A stretch of DNA of 64,000 bases from positions 2,414,919-2,478,918 of the forward strand of contig OX393561.1 in assembly GCA_947652115.1 (NCBI GenBank), written 5' to 3'. The stretch comes from Blastomussa wellsi (lineage: Eukaryota > Cnidaria > Anthozoa > Scleractinia > Plerogyridae). Position numbers and translations under genes: made by a program. The notes below the pieces were generated by a model that worked only from the letters and a program-made list of their open reading frames with translations, was not told where the DNA came from and ran no database searches. Below are positions 10,246-22,173 of the stretch, piece after piece (the stretch's first letter is position 1; each line of letters opens with the position of its first letter).

Positions 10246-11607
10246 ATGTTTTTGAGCAAATTTGTATCTTTCATCGTTTTGACCACGTGCTTCAAGTGCC
10301 CGCCATTGTCAATCGGAGATATCGGAACTGAAGCCTTATCGATGATGGCAGAAGATCTTCAATTGGAATTACAGTCTAGCATCTATGCCGCGGACTGGAG
10401 CTCACTCGAGCGAATGGCCAAGTTCTTTAAAGTTGAATATGAGGGAAAAACGAAACTGTTTGTGGCGAAACGTGTTGCTCGACAGCTCGAGGATGAAATT
10501 GAAAAACTGAAGGAAGCCGAAGTCGTGCCGTACCTCAAGGACGTAAAAGGAATGCTGACAGAGAAACCCCCTGACATCAAGATCGATAAAGAAGATGGTA
10601 AGCCAGTTCTAAGTGATTCAAAACCCCCTCCCTCAGCGAAGGAAGATTCTGTTCAAAAACTGCTAGCGACTAGCGCTTTACGTAGACAGTTTAAGATCAG
10701 TGGTCAAATCGGGGAACCCGAACAGAAAGACAAAATTAGTTTTTCTTCCCTGGTGCGTCAAATTCAAACGGGGTTGGCCCAAGGTTATGGTGAGAGTGAA
10801 ATTGTTGATGGTGTTATTCGCTCAATTACCCCTGGCATGGTACTTAGGAGTTACCTCGAAACTTACAAAGACTTGACATTGGATCGGTTAAAGAAAATCC
10901 TCCGTAGCCATTATGGTGCAAAGAATACATCAGAACTCTATCAAACACTGGCATCCTTATGTCAGAGCCCAAAGGAGTCACCCCAGGCATTTTTGATGAA
11001 TGCTCTTGATCTGAGGCAACATATTCTGTTCGCATGTGGTGAAGAAGAAGATGAAACATCCCTACAGTATGACTCTGGGCACATACAACGCCTGTTTCTT
11101 CGGACAGTAGAAACTGGTTTACAGGATGAAAGTATTCGTGCTAAGATTCCCCCATTCCTGAAGGACTCGAATGTGACAGATGAAGTGTTGATGCAACAGA
11201 TGAGCATGGCTACCTCAGCAGAAAAGGAAAGGGACAAGAAACTGAAGAATAATACCAAGACCAAACCACCACCATTATCAGTGTATGCAGTATCTGATGG
11301 CCCACCTAAAGAAAAGGAAGAAGGCAAGAAGTGCAGCCCTCAGAATGATCTTCTAACAGCTATAAGTGCAATTAAGTCAGAAGTCGAGGCATTGAAAAGC
11401 GAGGTCAGGAAGAACAGCAGTCAAGGTGTACCTCCAGGCAAGTGGCCAGAGAGAAGAAGACCACCTTTGTGTTCAAGCTGCCTCGAGAACAGAAAGGAAT
11501 ATTGCAATCACTGTTTTAAGTGTGGGAGCGAATCTCATCTGGCAAGGGGATGCAGGAAGCAGTTAAACAGGAATCGACTGCTCCCGCGAGACAGGAAGCA
11601 GTCGTAA
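10246..11607 (+). CDS. gag: Gag polyprotein, element copy 2
   Basis: Its predicted product is identical to that of the gag at 3660, including the CCHC knuckle near the C-terminus. The alternative downstream start ATG ATG is at 10342-10347. The stop at 11605-11607 overlaps pol of this copy in the -1 frame. Identity over the whole frame shows that the duplication of the body is very recent. Confidence 0.88.
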   Translation: MFLSKFVSFIVLTTCFKCPPLSIGDIGTEALSMMAEDLQLELQSSIYAADWSSLERMAKFFKVEYEGKTKLFVAKRVARQLEDEIEKLKEAEVVPYLKDVKGMLTEKPPDIKIDKEDGKPVLSDSKPPPSAKEDSVQKLLATSALRRQFKISGQIGEPEQKDKISFSSLVRQIQTGLAQGYGESEIVDGVIRSITPGMVLRSYLETYKDLTLDRLKKILRSHYGAKNTSELYQTLASLCQSPKESPQAFLMNALDLRQHILFACGEEEDETSLQYDSGHIQRLFLRTVETGLQDESIRAKIPPFLKDSNVTDEVLMQQMSMATSAEKERDKKLKNNTKTKPPPLSVYAVSDGPPKEKEEGKKCSPQNDLLTAISAIKSEVEALKSEVRKNSSQGVPPGKWPERRRPPLCSSCLENRKEYCNHCFKCGSESHLARGCRKQLNRNRLLPRDRKQS

Positions 11608-14207
11608 ATCCACCAAAGTCTCACCAATGTAACCACTGCTGTAAAACTGGAGTAGAGCATGGACAACTTAAAAGATGTAGTCAGTGTCAGAGTGTATGGT
11701 ATTGCTCCACGCGATGTCAAAAGGGACACTGGGCGGAACACAAGGTGTTGTGCCAAGCAATAAGTCATCTTTCTGAGGCGAGTTCAAGTAAGTCAAAAGA
11801 GTTTGTAGACCCAGCCTGTGTTAGTCATTTAACTCCAAGTGAGCATGCTAAAGTTATTGGCCTTGTTGGCAAGAAGTGTATGGTGAAGTGCTTGCTCAAT
11901 GACTGTGGATCTGAAATGTTATGGGACACGGGTGCCCAGGTTTCAATAATGTCAGTTGACTTTGTCCAAAGATGCTTAGGACAAGTAGCTATTAGACAGT
12001 TGTCAGAACTTCTGGATACAAGCTTAAGTTTAACAGCAGTGAATGGGTCTCAAATACCCTACATTGGGTGGGTGGAAGCCAGGGTGATGTTAACCCCTCC
12101 TGGTAGTGTTTGCAATCAAGAGGAACTGTTAGTGCCTTTTCTAGTGACATCAGAAAAATTGGACTGTCCCATTTTGGGATATAATGTCATTGAAGAGCTA
12201 GTAAGCCAGGACCAGAATCCAAACCCAACAATTTACAAGAGTTTCCCTGGAACAGATAAGGCAAAAGTAGATGCCTTGGTAAATTTCATTCAGAGTTCAA
12301 GTTCAGATGTCATTTGTAAAGTGAAGACTGGAAGGAGAGATGTGGTTATACCAAGGGATAGCACGATTACTGTTAGTTGCCGTGCAGCTACAGGACCAGT
12401 AAACAAGCTAACACCAGTACTGTTTGAGCCAAATGAGTTGGCACAGGTACCAGAGGGTTTAGAAGTTAATGGAACTTTGTTAAATGTCAAACCAGGAAAG
12501 TCATCTAAGGTGCAGATTGCTGTATACAATGAGACAGACCATGATATTCTGCTTAAGAGCCGCACACCGCTAGGAGTTCTTCAGGCAGTCAAATCAGTGA
12601 CAGCAGCAGATGTTAGGCTGAGTGAATGTAGAACCCAGAATGACCAGCAATATTTTGAGAAACCTAAACCTCAGGGACCAACAACTTCTCCTGAGCAGCA
12701 AAACAAAGAAAATGAAAACCCTCTTCCGGCAGTTGATCTCAGTGGTTTGGATCATGACCAGCGGACTGCAGCTGAAACAATGCTGAAAGAAGAGTACGAG
12801 TCATTCTCATCCAATGAAGAAGATATCGGCTGCATCCCTGATCTGGAAATGGAGATTAATCTGAATGATAACCAACCAGTGCAAAAGAAGTACACCTCAA
12901 TTCCTCGACCACTGTATCCAGAGGTGAAACGGTACATTGAAGACCTTCTGAACCAGAATTTCATCACTGAATCCAAGTCTCCATATTCCTCTCCAGTTGT
13001 CTGTGTCCGCAAGAAGGACGGGTCTCTAAGGCTATGCATTGATTATCGAGAGCTAAATCGCAAGACTATTGCTGACAGACATCCTATTCCTAGAGTCCAA
13101 GAGACCTTGGATAGTCTTGGTGGAAATAAGTGGTTCAGTGTACTTGACCAGGGTAAGGCGTATCATCAGGGGTTCGTAAACAGGGACAGTAGGGTAGCGA
13201 CAGCATTCATTACACCGTGGGGGCTATATGAATGGGTAAGGATCCCATTTGGATTGATGAACGCACCTGCGAATTTCCAGCGGTTTATGGAACGTCGTTT
13301 GGGTGAACTAAGGGACAAAGTGGCCATACCATACCTTGATGACATCATAGTGTTCAGTAGGACATTTGAGGAACACATCGAGCATCTGAGAACAGTATTG
13401 CGAAAGTTACGAGAACATGGAGTCAAGTTGAAGCCGCGCAAGTGTAGTTTGTTCAAACGTGAGGTCAAGTTTCTGGGAAGAGTTGTGTCAGGTGATGGTT
13501 ACCAGATGGATCCAGGGCGTGTACAAGCTCTCGAGAAGTTGAAGGAGGTAACACCCAAAACTGTTGGTGAAGTAAGACAGCTTGCAGGAATACTAAGTTA
13601 CTACCGAAGGTACATTAAAAACTTTGCTAAAATTGCGAAACCGATCTATGACTTGCTTACCAGCACGGGGAAGGATGGACAACAGCCCTCAAAGACGCCA
13701 ATCGTTTGGGAAAGGGAACAGCAAGTAGCCCTTGAGAAGTTAGTGGGACACCTCAGTAATCCACCTGTTATGGCTTATCCAGATTTCTCAAAAGCATTTA
13801 CTCTCCACACCGACGCAAGTAAAAATGGTCTTGGGGCAGTGTTGTACCAAAACCAGCATGGGATCATGAGAGTTATTGCTTATGCTTCACGAGCACTGTC
13901 ACCAGCTGAGAAGAAGTACCATCTTCACGCAGGAAAACTTGAGTTTCTTGCTCTAAAATGGGCAGTGACTGAACAATTCCGTGACTACCTTTACTACTCG
14001 CCAAAGTTTACTGTTTTCACTGATAACAATCCTTTGACATACATCCTAACATCAGCAAAACTGAACGCCACTGGTTTACGGTGGGTTAATGAACTGGCCG
14101 ACTTCCATTTTGACATCAGGTATCGACCAGGAAAAGCCAATGCAGATGCTGACACCCTGTCTCGTATGCCAATCAGCTTTGAGGACTATATGAAAAGTTG
14201 TTCGTAA
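11520..14207 (+). CDS. pol: Pol: MYND finger-protease-reverse transcriptase-RNase H, copy 2
   Basis: Same 895-codon frame as at 4934, with the MYND finger, DTG protease, YLDD reverse transcriptase and RNase H all intact. The only protein difference is Arg for Gln where codon CAG became CGG (12931), in the segment leading into reverse transcriptase. It is in the -1 frame relative to gag and needs the frameshift signal at 11562. It ends in the same TAA (14205-14207) before integrase. Confidence 0.92.
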   Translation: MWERISSGKGMQEAVKQESTAPARQEAVVNPPKSHQCNHCCKTGVEHGQLKRCSQCQSVWYCSTRCQKGHWAEHKVLCQAISHLSEASSSKSKEFVDPACVSHLTPSEHAKVIGLVGKKCMVKCLLNDCGSEMLWDTGAQVSIMSVDFVQRCLGQVAIRQLSELLDTSLSLTAVNGSQIPYIGWVEARVMLTPPGSVCNQEELLVPFLVTSEKLDCPILGYNVIEELVSQDQNPNPTIYKSFPGTDKAKVDALVNFIQSSSSDVICKVKTGRRDVVIPRDSTITVSCRAATGPVNKLTPVLFEPNELAQVPEGLEVNGTLLNVKPGKSSKVQIAVYNETDHDILLKSRTPLGVLQAVKSVTAADVRLSECRTQNDQQYFEKPKPQGPTTSPEQQNKENENPLPAVDLSGLDHDQRTAAETMLKEEYESFSSNEEDIGCIPDLEMEINLNDNQPVQKKYTSIPRPLYPEVKRYIEDLLNQNFITESKSPYSSPVVCVRKKDGSLRLCIDYRELNRKTIADRHPIPRVQETLDSLGGNKWFSVLDQGKAYHQGFVNRDSRVATAFITPWGLYEWVRIPFGLMNAPANFQRFMERRLGELRDKVAIPYLDDIIVFSRTFEEHIEHLRTVLRKLREHGVKLKPRKCSLFKREVKFLGRVVSGDGYQMDPGRVQALEKLKEVTPKTVGEVRQLAGILSYYRRYIKNFAKIAKPIYDLLTSTGKDGQQPSKTPIVWEREQQVALEKLVGHLSNPPVMAYPDFSKAFTLHTDASKNGLGAVLYQNQHGIMRVIAYASRALSPAEKKYHLHAGKLEFLALKWAVTEQFRDYLYYSPKFTVFTDNNPLTYILTSAKLNATGLRWVNELADFHFDIRYRPGKANADADTLSRMPISFEDYMKSCS
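11562..11622 (+). promoter_or_regulatory. Programmed -1 ribosomal frameshift signal, copy 2
   Basis: Heptamer G TTA AAC at 11562-11568, stem 11575-11582 with 11597-11604, and possible pseudoknot strand 11588-11592 with 11618-11622; unchanged from copy 1. Confidence 0.8.
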
Positions 14208-16196
14208 TTGGTTAATCAGGATGTTTTGGATGCTGTCACATCTTCAGTCCATGTAACCAACACCCCGCAGACTGCCTGGTTGTCATCCCTTACAGCAGTA
14301 CACGACATGTTAAAGGAAGAGGCTGTAGGCATTCCAACTCTGCCACGTGATGAACTTGTCGCAGCTCAGCAAGAAGATCCATCAATTGCTCGTGTTTTAC
14401 AGTTTATTAAAATCGGAAGACGTCCCACCTATCAGGAAAGGCAGCAAGAGTCAGCTATTGCCCGACAACTCTTACACGAATGGAATAAACTGTTTATTGC
14501 TGAAGATGGAATTCTTTATCGGAAATATGGGTCTGGAGACAAAATGGTTTTACCCAAGAAATACCACAAAAGGGTGTACGAAGAGCTACACGAGAATATG
14601 GGGCACTTGGGTGCCGACAGAGTAGTCGAACTAGCTAGAGAACGTTTCTATTGGCCGTTTATGAGAGCAGACATCACCCATTATGTCACAAAAGTGTGTC
14701 ATTGCCTGAAGCAACGTAAGCCCGCAACTCATGTCAATGCACCACTTCAGCCTATCCTCTCCACAGCACCTTTCCAACTCGTCTCCATGGATTATGTTCA
14801 TCTCGAACCAAGCTCAGGCGGATACCAGTACATATTGGTAATCATGGATCACTACACTAGATTTGCCCAAGCATACGCCACCCGGGATAAATCTGCGAAG
14901 ACCGCTGCTGACAAACTGTATAATGACTTTATCATGAGATTTGGATTTCCAGGAACCATACATCATGACCAGGGCGGAGAGTTCGAAAACAAACTCTTCT
15001 ACAACCTTGAGAAACTGAGTGGGATCAAACATTCGCGGACAACACCGTACCATCCACAAGGAAACGGGCAGGTCGAGAGGTTTAACCGAACACTTCTATC
15101 AATGCTGAGAGCCCTGCCAGAGAAACAGAAATCCCGTTGGCGTGACCATCTCAATAAAGTAGTCCATGCATACAATTGCACTCGCCACGACTCTACTGGC
15201 TTCTCACCTTTCTATCTACTATTCGGTAGAACGCCAAGGCTACCCATCGACCTAATGTTTGGCTTGAAACCTCCAGAGGGATATTCTACATACCCTGAGT
15301 ATGTTAGAAATTGGCGACGAGCAATGAAAGAAGCTTACGAACTAGCCTCCGCTCAGGCAAAGAAAAGTGCAGACATGGGGAAACAGCAGTATGACAAAAA
15401 AGTCAGACATACCACGCTGTGTGAAGGAGACCGTGTTCTTGTGCGAAACATGACGGAGCGTGGTGGCCCAGGAAAGTTACGCTCTTATTGGGAGCAAGAA
15501 ATTCATGTTGTTACTCAGAAGAGGGAGGATATGCCAGTTTATGAGGTAAAACCAGAGACTGGTAATGGAAGGACAAGAGTTCTGCATCGCAACCTGCTAC
15601 TGCCATGTTCCTTCTTACCTGTCGAGACACCACCTAAGTCATTCAAGAGTCGTCGCACGATGCCCAGGACAACCCGAAGGCAGCAGGCTTTACAAGAGGA
15701 AACAACCAGAACCACTGATGAGGACATCCCAGGTTTAACACCTGATCAACTTCAAGAATTTTATGAGTCTACGAGGAATCATACTGAAGACAACTGCCAA
15801 ACTGTTCCAGAGTTAGCTGAACAGGATACTTACCCTTGCCAAATTGATGGTCCAGGCTCAGAGGGAGAGGCTGAAGACACAGAGCAACCAAGTGGTGCGT
15901 TCGATGATGAAGCTGTAGATGGTGTACCTCTAAGACAGTCGCAACGTATAAGCAGACCACCTCTCAGGATGACCTATGATGCAATGGGACAACCATCCTT
16001 TCAACCCAGCTCCACAACAGGAATTCGAGGCATCACCGCGTCATATCCACAACAGTTATGGCAGCCTGTCCCGGTATCATGGATGATGCAACAACCTGTC
16101 TTTCAGCCCTTCAGTTACTTTGTACCTTTTCCAGTACCAGTTCCGCCAATGTATCCTGTGCCTACGTGGTGTTACCAGCAAGCCTTATGGAATTGA
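14208..16196 (+). CDS. Integrase region of pol, copy 2
   Basis: 662 codons directly after the in-frame TAA, with the same predicted protein as copy 1: zinc-binding N-terminus, DDE core and GPY/F-type module. One silent substitution (14597 T, AAC to AAT) distinguishes it. Having the same stop upstream in both copies means it was present in their common source. Confidence 0.9.
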   Translation: MVNQDVLDAVTSSVHVTNTPQTAWLSSLTAVHDMLKEEAVGIPTLPRDELVAAQQEDPSIARVLQFIKIGRRPTYQERQQESAIARQLLHEWNKLFIAEDGILYRKYGSGDKMVLPKKYHKRVYEELHENMGHLGADRVVELARERFYWPFMRADITHYVTKVCHCLKQRKPATHVNAPLQPILSTAPFQLVSMDYVHLEPSSGGYQYILVIMDHYTRFAQAYATRDKSAKTAADKLYNDFIMRFGFPGTIHHDQGGEFENKLFYNLEKLSGIKHSRTTPYHPQGNGQVERFNRTLLSMLRALPEKQKSRWRDHLNKVVHAYNCTRHDSTGFSPFYLLFGRTPRLPIDLMFGLKPPEGYSTYPEYVRNWRRAMKEAYELASAQAKKSADMGKQQYDKKVRHTTLCEGDRVLVRNMTERGGPGKLRSYWEQEIHVVTQKREDMPVYEVKPETGNGRTRVLHRNLLLPCSFLPVETPPKSFKSRRTMPRTTRRQQALQEETTRTTDEDIPGLTPDQLQEFYESTRNHTEDNCQTVPELAEQDTYPCQIDGPGSEGEAEDTEQPSGAFDDEAVDGVPLRQSQRISRPPLRMTYDAMGQPSFQPSSTTGIRGITASYPQQLWQPVPVSWMMQQPVFQPFSYFVPFPVPVPPMYPVPTWCYQQALWN

Positions 16197-16598
16197 GAGA
16201 AAGGAACTGATTTGGACCAATTAACTATGTTCGTTTTTGATAAGACTGATAAATGTTTCCTGTTTAGTATTGTATAACTTTGCATCACATTTCGTTTGTT
16301 TTAAGAGGTGCAGCCTTGATTTATTAGGAGATTTTTTTTTTCTCTATCTCAACATGTTCTTTGTACGGACAAATCAATGTTATAGTTATAGGCGCGTTAT
16401 CGAACAGTGCAGTGCAGCAAAGATGAAACAGTAAAATTTGGATAACTAAGCGAACATTCTGGCCTGATCAACCAGATAACTTGGTTAACCCATTATTGAG
16501 ATACAAGCATACGAGAAACTGTTATACGAGATAACCTACAAGAGACTATGGTCTATTCTTTCCTGTTGAGGACAACATCTTTTTCCAGTGGGGGAGAA
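16197..16598 (+). other. 3' untranslated region and polypurine tract, copy 2
   Basis: Non-coding, matching 9611-10012; the polypurine tract GGGGGAGAA is at 16590-16598. Confidence 0.8.
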
Positions 16599-16752
16599 TG
16601 TAGAGAACTGGAACTAGTTAAGAGATACCGAAAAGGACTGGCCCGAGTCGAGATGATGAAATCACATCTGTAATCACAAGATGGCGGAAAGCGCCACGTA
16701 TTAAAAGAGTAATATGTTTGGTTTTGTGGTTGATTTAGGCGTTAACCTAACA
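16599..16752 (+). repeat. 3' LTR
   Basis: Third copy of the 154-bp LTR, apparently identical to the other two, ending CCTAACA. It is followed by the right TAAA target duplication (16753-16756), which rejoins the interrupted foldback element. Confidence 0.93.
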
Positions 16753-16756
16753 TAAA
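16753..16756. repeat. Target-site duplication TAAA, right
   Basis: Second TAAA of the pair (left copy 3423-3426), followed by gagattcaagagctg as in the empty sites of units B and C. Confidence 0.9.
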
Positions 16757-17427
16757 GAGATTCAAGAGCTGACGGTTCAAGCGTTAGCTCTTCGTCGGAG
16801 CTCCGACGAAGGGAAACGTCAGCTCTTGAATCCCTTTACGGTGGCCAATTCACATTATCAACCCATTACATAAAACCTAATTATATTGTTATACTTCCTA
16901 CGGACGCAGCACCGCAGTTTCTTTAGAAACTTACCCCCTCTATCCACTAAATTTAAAATTTGTTTGCCTTTAAGGCGGCTTGCTTCCAAAGAAATACCAC
17001 GGACGAGTACTATCCATCTAGGTATTTTCCTCGAACGGGCGGTTTGGGTTGTTCTTGTTATTGTCTCTCCGCTGATGAACACTATCGAGTCACGTGATCA
17101 ATCAGAATCAGAAGAAAATCAGAATTGGAGAAAATTTAGCAGTGAACAATAATTTAAAATATGTTTTACTTCTAACCGCTGACTAATGCATTATATCTTT
17201 TCAATTCAGAGTTTAAAGATAAGTATTGTATTAATTTTCTGGGTTTAAAAATCGATCAGTTCGTGCATCTACCACACACTAAGCCACTGAGATTTGTAAA
17301 CCTGTTAACTGCATTCTTTCTTGTACATGAAACCAGCAAAAACCTCTAACCGAAATTATTCATTTATCTCAACAGACAGAAGAGCAATTACTTACAAACT
17401 CAAACGAAAGTAGCCTGAGCTTCTGAG

Positions 17428-18294
17428 ATGTTTTCGTTACCGGAGTGTATTCCCTGGCTTGTAGTAGGATTGGCTGAATCTGTTGCTATAGTTACACTTA
17501 ACGTTATAACACTAATTGTTTTTATAAAAAACCGCAATCTGCGCAAGCGTAGTATGTACTTGGTTATAAATTTGGCAGTTGCAGATATGCTGTCGGGAGT
17601 ATTTGCTGCAAATGATTCTTTCTATGATTTAGGAATATGGTGTAATTTATGGGAGGAACAAATACATCAAAACTCGGCGACTTTTGGTATCCTTTTTACA
17701 CTGATCTTTTTGTTTCCTCTTTCCTCTGTCGCAAATATCGCTACAATTTCTGTGGAACGGCTTCACGCGACGTTTTGGCCTTTCAAACATCGCGTCCTTG
17801 GAAAATGGTTTTACGGGTTATTAATTTCCATTGTTTGGATATCAGCTTTCTTGATAGCATTCGCTATATATTATAGCTATGGTGATTATTATTATGGGCA
17901 GATCTTTATTTCATTCTGTTCAATTTGTATATTTATTATTTGTGTTTCTTACGTGTGCATTGTTATTAAAGTCCGTTGTGGAGCGCAGCCTCAACACCAT
18001 GGTGCAGTCAGTAGAGAAAGAAAACTAACCATGACATTGTTGATCGTCACTGTCGTATCTCTACTGTTGTACTTGCCATATATAATCTTTCATTTCATGA
18101 TTATCAATGGAGTAAAAATTTCAATGTCTGTTTCAGTTAGTTTCCATTTAGCAAGAGCAATGTTAATTTTATTTTACGCAAACTCTCTTGTAAACCCTAT
18201 ATTATACGTTTCCCGCATGCCAGAATACAGATCAGCTGTACTTGCATTATTTCGCAGACGACGTCAGCAAGGTTTTCTTCCTCGTGACATTTAA
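17428..18294 (+). CDS. Rhodopsin-family (class A) GPCR, unit A
   Basis: Single-exon seven-transmembrane receptor of 288 residues starting at the only sensible ATG (MFSLPECIPW). Landmarks: TM1 about 10-34 with Asn25; TM2 with NLAVAD (Asp53); Cys72 before TM3; TM3 ending SVERLHATFWP, an ERL version of the DRY motif; TM4 about 126-147; TM5 about 158-183; TM6 with LLYLPY (Pro217); TM7 with NSLVNPILY (NPxxY) and a basic tail. It should sit in the plasma membrane and couple to G proteins. The ligand is unknown and I cannot assign a subfamily. Paralogues at 31977 and 44721 have almost the same membrane segments but differ between TM2 and TM3 (here FAANDSFYDLG) and in the loop after TM4. The tail is short and lacks an obvious palmitoylation cysteine. 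Confidence 0.93.
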   Translation: MFSLPECIPWLVVGLAESVAIVTLNVITLIVFIKNRNLRKRSMYLVINLAVADMLSGVFAANDSFYDLGIWCNLWEEQIHQNSATFGILFTLIFLFPLSSVANIATISVERLHATFWPFKHRVLGKWFYGLLISIVWISAFLIAFAIYYSYGDYYYGQIFISFCSICIFIICVSYVCIVIKVRCGAQPQHHGAVSRERKLTMTLLIVTVVSLLLYLPYIIFHFMIINGVKISMSVSVSFHLARAMLILFYANSLVNPILYVSRMPEYRSAVLALFRRRRQQGFLPRDI

Positions 18295-18683
18295 GACAAT
18301 AACCTGAAGCAATGCAAGCATGACAACTGAAATTTAAATCAACACCACCTGGACGAAAGAAAAATTTATCTTGTAAAAGGGCTTAAATTTAAAAAGAATT
18401 AAACAGAACGCGTCACTCTAAACGCCAAAGTAGATAGCACGGGCAAGCGTGTTTATTGTTTGCACATTGAATATCAGAGCAGGTCGCTAAATTTCACGCA
18501 ATATTCATTAAATTTAATTAACGATTTGTTTTGTATAATTACTGTTTCATATTAACCTTTACTGCGAATACAATGTTGCGGAAAAATCTTTGATGTATAG
18601 TCATTAAAACATGTATAGGATGCTTAAAGGCATACTCTTTATAATAATTCATTTTGAATTATGTAAATCGTTATGAATAATAT

Positions 18684-18689
18684 AATAAA
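18684..18689 (+). terminator. Polyadenylation signal AATAAA downstream of unit A GPCR
   Basis: AATAAA about 390 bp after the stop codon. The same site is conserved after the paralogues (33242-33247 and 45977-45982). Confidence 0.5.
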
Positions 18690-20311
18690 TAAAAAAATTC
18701 TAATGCTACAAATTGTTTGTGTCAGTCTGTGTGAAATTGTTTGAATAATATTGTTCTTTAATGGTTCACGCTGGCGCTATCTTCCTGTATGCATGATCGT
18801 AAAGTGTTTGTTAAAGAATGTTTTTATCCCCTTGGATGAATCCACGCGGATACTGATTTGAATAAGGAAAAACAAATACTAAAGCTCTTTCCTTCACACT
18901 GTTTTTGTCATCCAAAATATTAAAATTTCCGATCCCATCCCAAAACCACGAGAAGGGGGCCTCGAGCAGGTTGAACCGTGACAAAGTGAAAAGGGGATTT
19001 GCATAGGAAAACAAGAAGCTCTATAGCTTTGGCGGGCGCTTTTTTATACCGCTTTGAATTTAGAGATGCGTGTTTTTTTTTTCTTGTCAGTAACTGTGCT
19101 CACATCGTGGGTGGCTCCACCTGAAATGTTCTGCAATTGGTATAGGATTTAATGGAGCCGAAACCAATTGTGAAATTGCAAGCATTTTAGGCATCCTATT
19201 GATGAACGATTACGGCAATTAGATATTTATTACAGGAGCCAACATTGAGATTGTGGTCTGTCGCCTTTGAATTATATTTAATAATTAGACTACGACCCTG
19301 AGTTTTCTAGGAAATACAAGGGCGAGGCTAGCTTTTGAAATGTAATCCTTCTGTAATCCTTTTGAAAAAATGAAATGTAATCCTTTTGTAATCCTTTTGA
19401 AATGTAATCCTTGGACACCCCGTGGCTAAGCCCCTTTTACAATATACAAATTTACAGCATTTCAATATCTAACGAATGGCTGGTTTTGGGTGTGGCCTAG
19501 CCACACCCACGAGCGCCAGGGAGCCTCTAGGGGGGTCCAGGAAAAATTTTTAAGATATGTACCTCTCACATGCCATTTCTTGCGATTGGAGATCATAGTC
19601 AATGGAAAATAAACTAAATAGACTTTGCAAAAACCGTGGACGAAGATCCTGCTTGATTAAACGTTGGATCTCGCATGAGATCTAATCAGAAAAACTTGAA
19701 ATATCAATGAACGATGATAAGTCAAAGACTGCTGCAAGGCTGAAACAACGTAATATATTTTGAACAATATTTCGGCTGGCCAGACCAGCCTTCTACATGT
19801 ATCTAGGTGTTATTAAATTTTGAACATGAAGAAATCGAGCGCCACAAGAGCATGCCACGATGATGATTAAACAAACACATTTTCCATCGAGACAAAGTTC
19901 TAAGCATAAGCAAAAATCACAGCTGTTCGGCACAAAATAGTAAGAACAGTGTTCCCCTCTATTGGTTTATATCTTTATGGCACTAGCATTCCACGTTAAT
20001 TTTCCATATTTATTCAAGATAACTGACTTCATTTCAGAATGATTTTTCCCCAAAAGCCGTCAGATTGGGAGCCTTGCCGTGAGACCGTGAGGAATGACAA
20101 AAAATCGTGAGACTCACGGCAGAACCGTGAGAGTTGGCAGGTCTGGACACTGCTTGAGGCATAAGCTTGATTGAGTTTGTGTTATTTTCTCGTCGGTGTA
20201 TCCGGCTGTAAAACCTTGAAGGTACAGTAAAAATATCATTTTCACAGATTTTATTTCAGTCTAATTCATGTTTTTTAGTCCTAAATTTACTTTAGGCATG
20301 TTTCAGCGCAG

Positions 20312-20411
20312 TGTCCGAAATGTTTGTCCGAAAATTGTCCGAAATGAGGGAAAAAGTGTCCGAAAATTAAACGTCCGAAATTAAACGTCCAAAATTTTAA
20401 CGTCCGAAATT
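20312..20411. repeat. Degenerate GTCCGAAA tandem repeat
   Basis: Seven or so copies of GTCCGAAA or close variants at irregular spacing within 100 bp. Function unknown. Confidence 0.7.
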
Positions 20412-21555
20412 TTTTGCAAGTAATGTAAAAAACTATTTTTATGACTAGGGTTCCTACTCGTGTATTTTGCCACAATAGTTGTTTGGGTACTTAGGCGAAT
20501 AGACACAGTTTTGTCGCATTTTGGAACGAAAGGTTCCACAAAAGTTCCCTTTCTTCCTCTCAAACTGCAAATCAGAGACATTTTTTTAATGCAGGACATG
20601 GCATAAAACTGACGGAAAGTTACCATGCGCTATTGTAATTATTTTGGATGAAAGTTAAAATGTATTTCCGATTGTTTCATTTCAAATGACGATTAGGTAT
20701 GTCAGAAAGTTTAAAGTACTGCTTGGCATACAATAGAAAATAATTTCCCGTAATTTCTCAAACCAAACACTCATACATTTGATTAATAGAAAATTTCAGA
20801 TGGACACTATGTCGACAGTTTCTCGGGTTTAAATGTTTATTTTGTATTTTGCTTTACATAGTTTGTATCGAGCACTCCTCTGATTTAGTAAAACCACAAA
20901 TATTTTCTTTGTATATTCCAGTTTTTGGTATTTTGCGCTTTGGTTCAATGTTGAACAATAATATTTCACATTTATTTTAAAGTTTTGATTACATTAGAAC
21001 TGAATTAAATGAACGAACTGCCGGAAGTTGAATTAATTAATATGGAAATGTAATTGTTTTAAGACAACATTATCTTTGAAATATATTTACAAGGCTAAAA
21101 ATTTTTAAAAAGTTAAAAAGACCGAACGTTTTCGGCATTAAGCCATCTTCAATAAGCCATATTTCATTTTTAAACGCTGAGCGAATATTATGGACAATAT
21201 CCTCTTTCTTATTCAGAATTACTTGAAAGAATTGTCTGTTTGTTCGTTAAAGCTAGATTGTGCAGGGAGTGTAATCGCTTGCGAAACTTGTCTTTCGTAA
21301 GAGTAGTAGAATACTACCAGTAGAATTGAAAGCTTACCGGAGAGCTGCTACACTACCAAAAAACTGGGGTCGTGGATTTTAATAAATTTATGAATGCGCT
21401 TGGTACACTGCAAAATTCGAGTCTACCACGTCCAAAATGCTTTGAAATATCTACGGTAATATAAATTTAGGCAAGCCTAAAGGCGGGGTTTCTCAGTCAG
21501 TTTACTGACTTTTTGCGATGACAATTTATTGTTTATTTGAATGGTAAGGCGATTT

Positions 21556-21872
21556 TGGTTGTTTACCATTTACATGGGGTAACCGGTTGGTCGACGGTTT
21601 GTGCAAATGGAAAGCAAAACTCTCCAATGGAAATTTCCGTTTGGGATTGGAGTGTGCCATATACAAAACAGACCAACTTACCGAGAAAACCTAGGGCCAG
21701 TTTGACATAATTGGAGTAGGGCCTGGAACTTGTGGCGAATGGCAAATGGTTAGTGCATTTTCGTTCCGAAATTTTGGTCCCCCTTTACCGAGAAAATTTC
21801 CGTTCAGGGAGACAAAAGTAGTCTTTCTATTGACATTCCATCCGAAATTTTTGGGTAAATGGTAAACAACCA
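21556..21872. mobile_element. MITE-like element with perfect 17-bp TIRs
   Basis: Left end TGGTTGTTTACCATTTA (21556-21572) and right end TAAATGGTAAACAACCA (21856-21872) are exact reverse complements bounding 317 bp without coding capacity. No clear target duplication can be read at the borders. Confidence 0.8.
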
Positions 21873-22173
21873 TTGAGTTTGAGTTCCTGGCGTACGCATC
21901 TAAATTCTTTATTATTTTTTCAATGAGTCGTCGAAATTAAAAAAAAAAACTTCAGTCTAGCTTAAACTCATTTTTGCAGAACTTTGAGTCCCTCGGTGAT
22001 TTACATTTTCAATTTCGGCACGGGGCGCCATTTGAAATCACTTTATCTACTTCAGTTTTAGATGCAAAATAACCTTAATTTTTTAAACCACACTTTTGTG
22101 GCCATCTTTTAGGCGGACTGGCGTTTGGAATCCATTAGAGAGAAGGTCACCACACTTGGAATACTTAAGGCCA

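Larger units (their letters stand above)
3427..16752 (+). mobile_element. Tandem Ty3/gypsy LTR retrotransposon array (LTR-body-LTR-body-LTR)
   Basis: Three 154-bp LTRs at 3427, 10013 and 16599 are spaced exactly 6,586 bp apart and enclose two bodies with the same genes: gag, protease-RT-RNase H and integrase. The RNase H-before-integrase order places it among Ty3/gypsy (Metaviridae) elements. One TAAA duplication flanks the whole array and none is visible at the middle LTR. That implies one integration followed by unequal LTR-LTR recombination, or integration of an already tandem template. The bodies differ at 6345/12931 (A/G, Gln to Arg in pol) and 8011/14597 (C/T, silent); I found no others by eye. 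No envelope-like frame follows integrase. Confidence 0.9.
16757..19866. repeat. Segmental duplication unit A, right part
   Basis: Resumes homology to unit B at 31304 and unit C at 44053 after the retrotransposon. It contains the right arm of the foldback (16757-16887), the 5' flank and coding exon of a GPCR, and its 3' flank, up to about 19866, where A diverges from B and C. Apart from the receptor no gene is supported; 18295-19866 is non-coding with a short degenerate run of gaaatgtaatcctt near 19340-19410. Confidence 0.85.
19867..22110. other. Unit A-specific region with scattered repeats, upstream of the second GPCR type
   Basis: Not present in units B or C. Contents: a run of GTCCGAAA-like octamers (20312-20411), a fragment with accgaacgttttcggcattaagcc near 21121, and a 317-bp TIR element (21556-21872). 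No supported gene. A polypyrimidine stretch ending ccatcttttag at about 22111 resembles a splice acceptor just before the receptor frame, so an upstream non-coding exon may exist. Confidence 0.6.

Noticed and set aside
16858..17152. Overlapping 74- and 88-codon frames repeated in all three units
   Set aside because: Opposite-strand frames over the foldback flank, with no domain; conservation reflects the recent duplication, not coding constraint.
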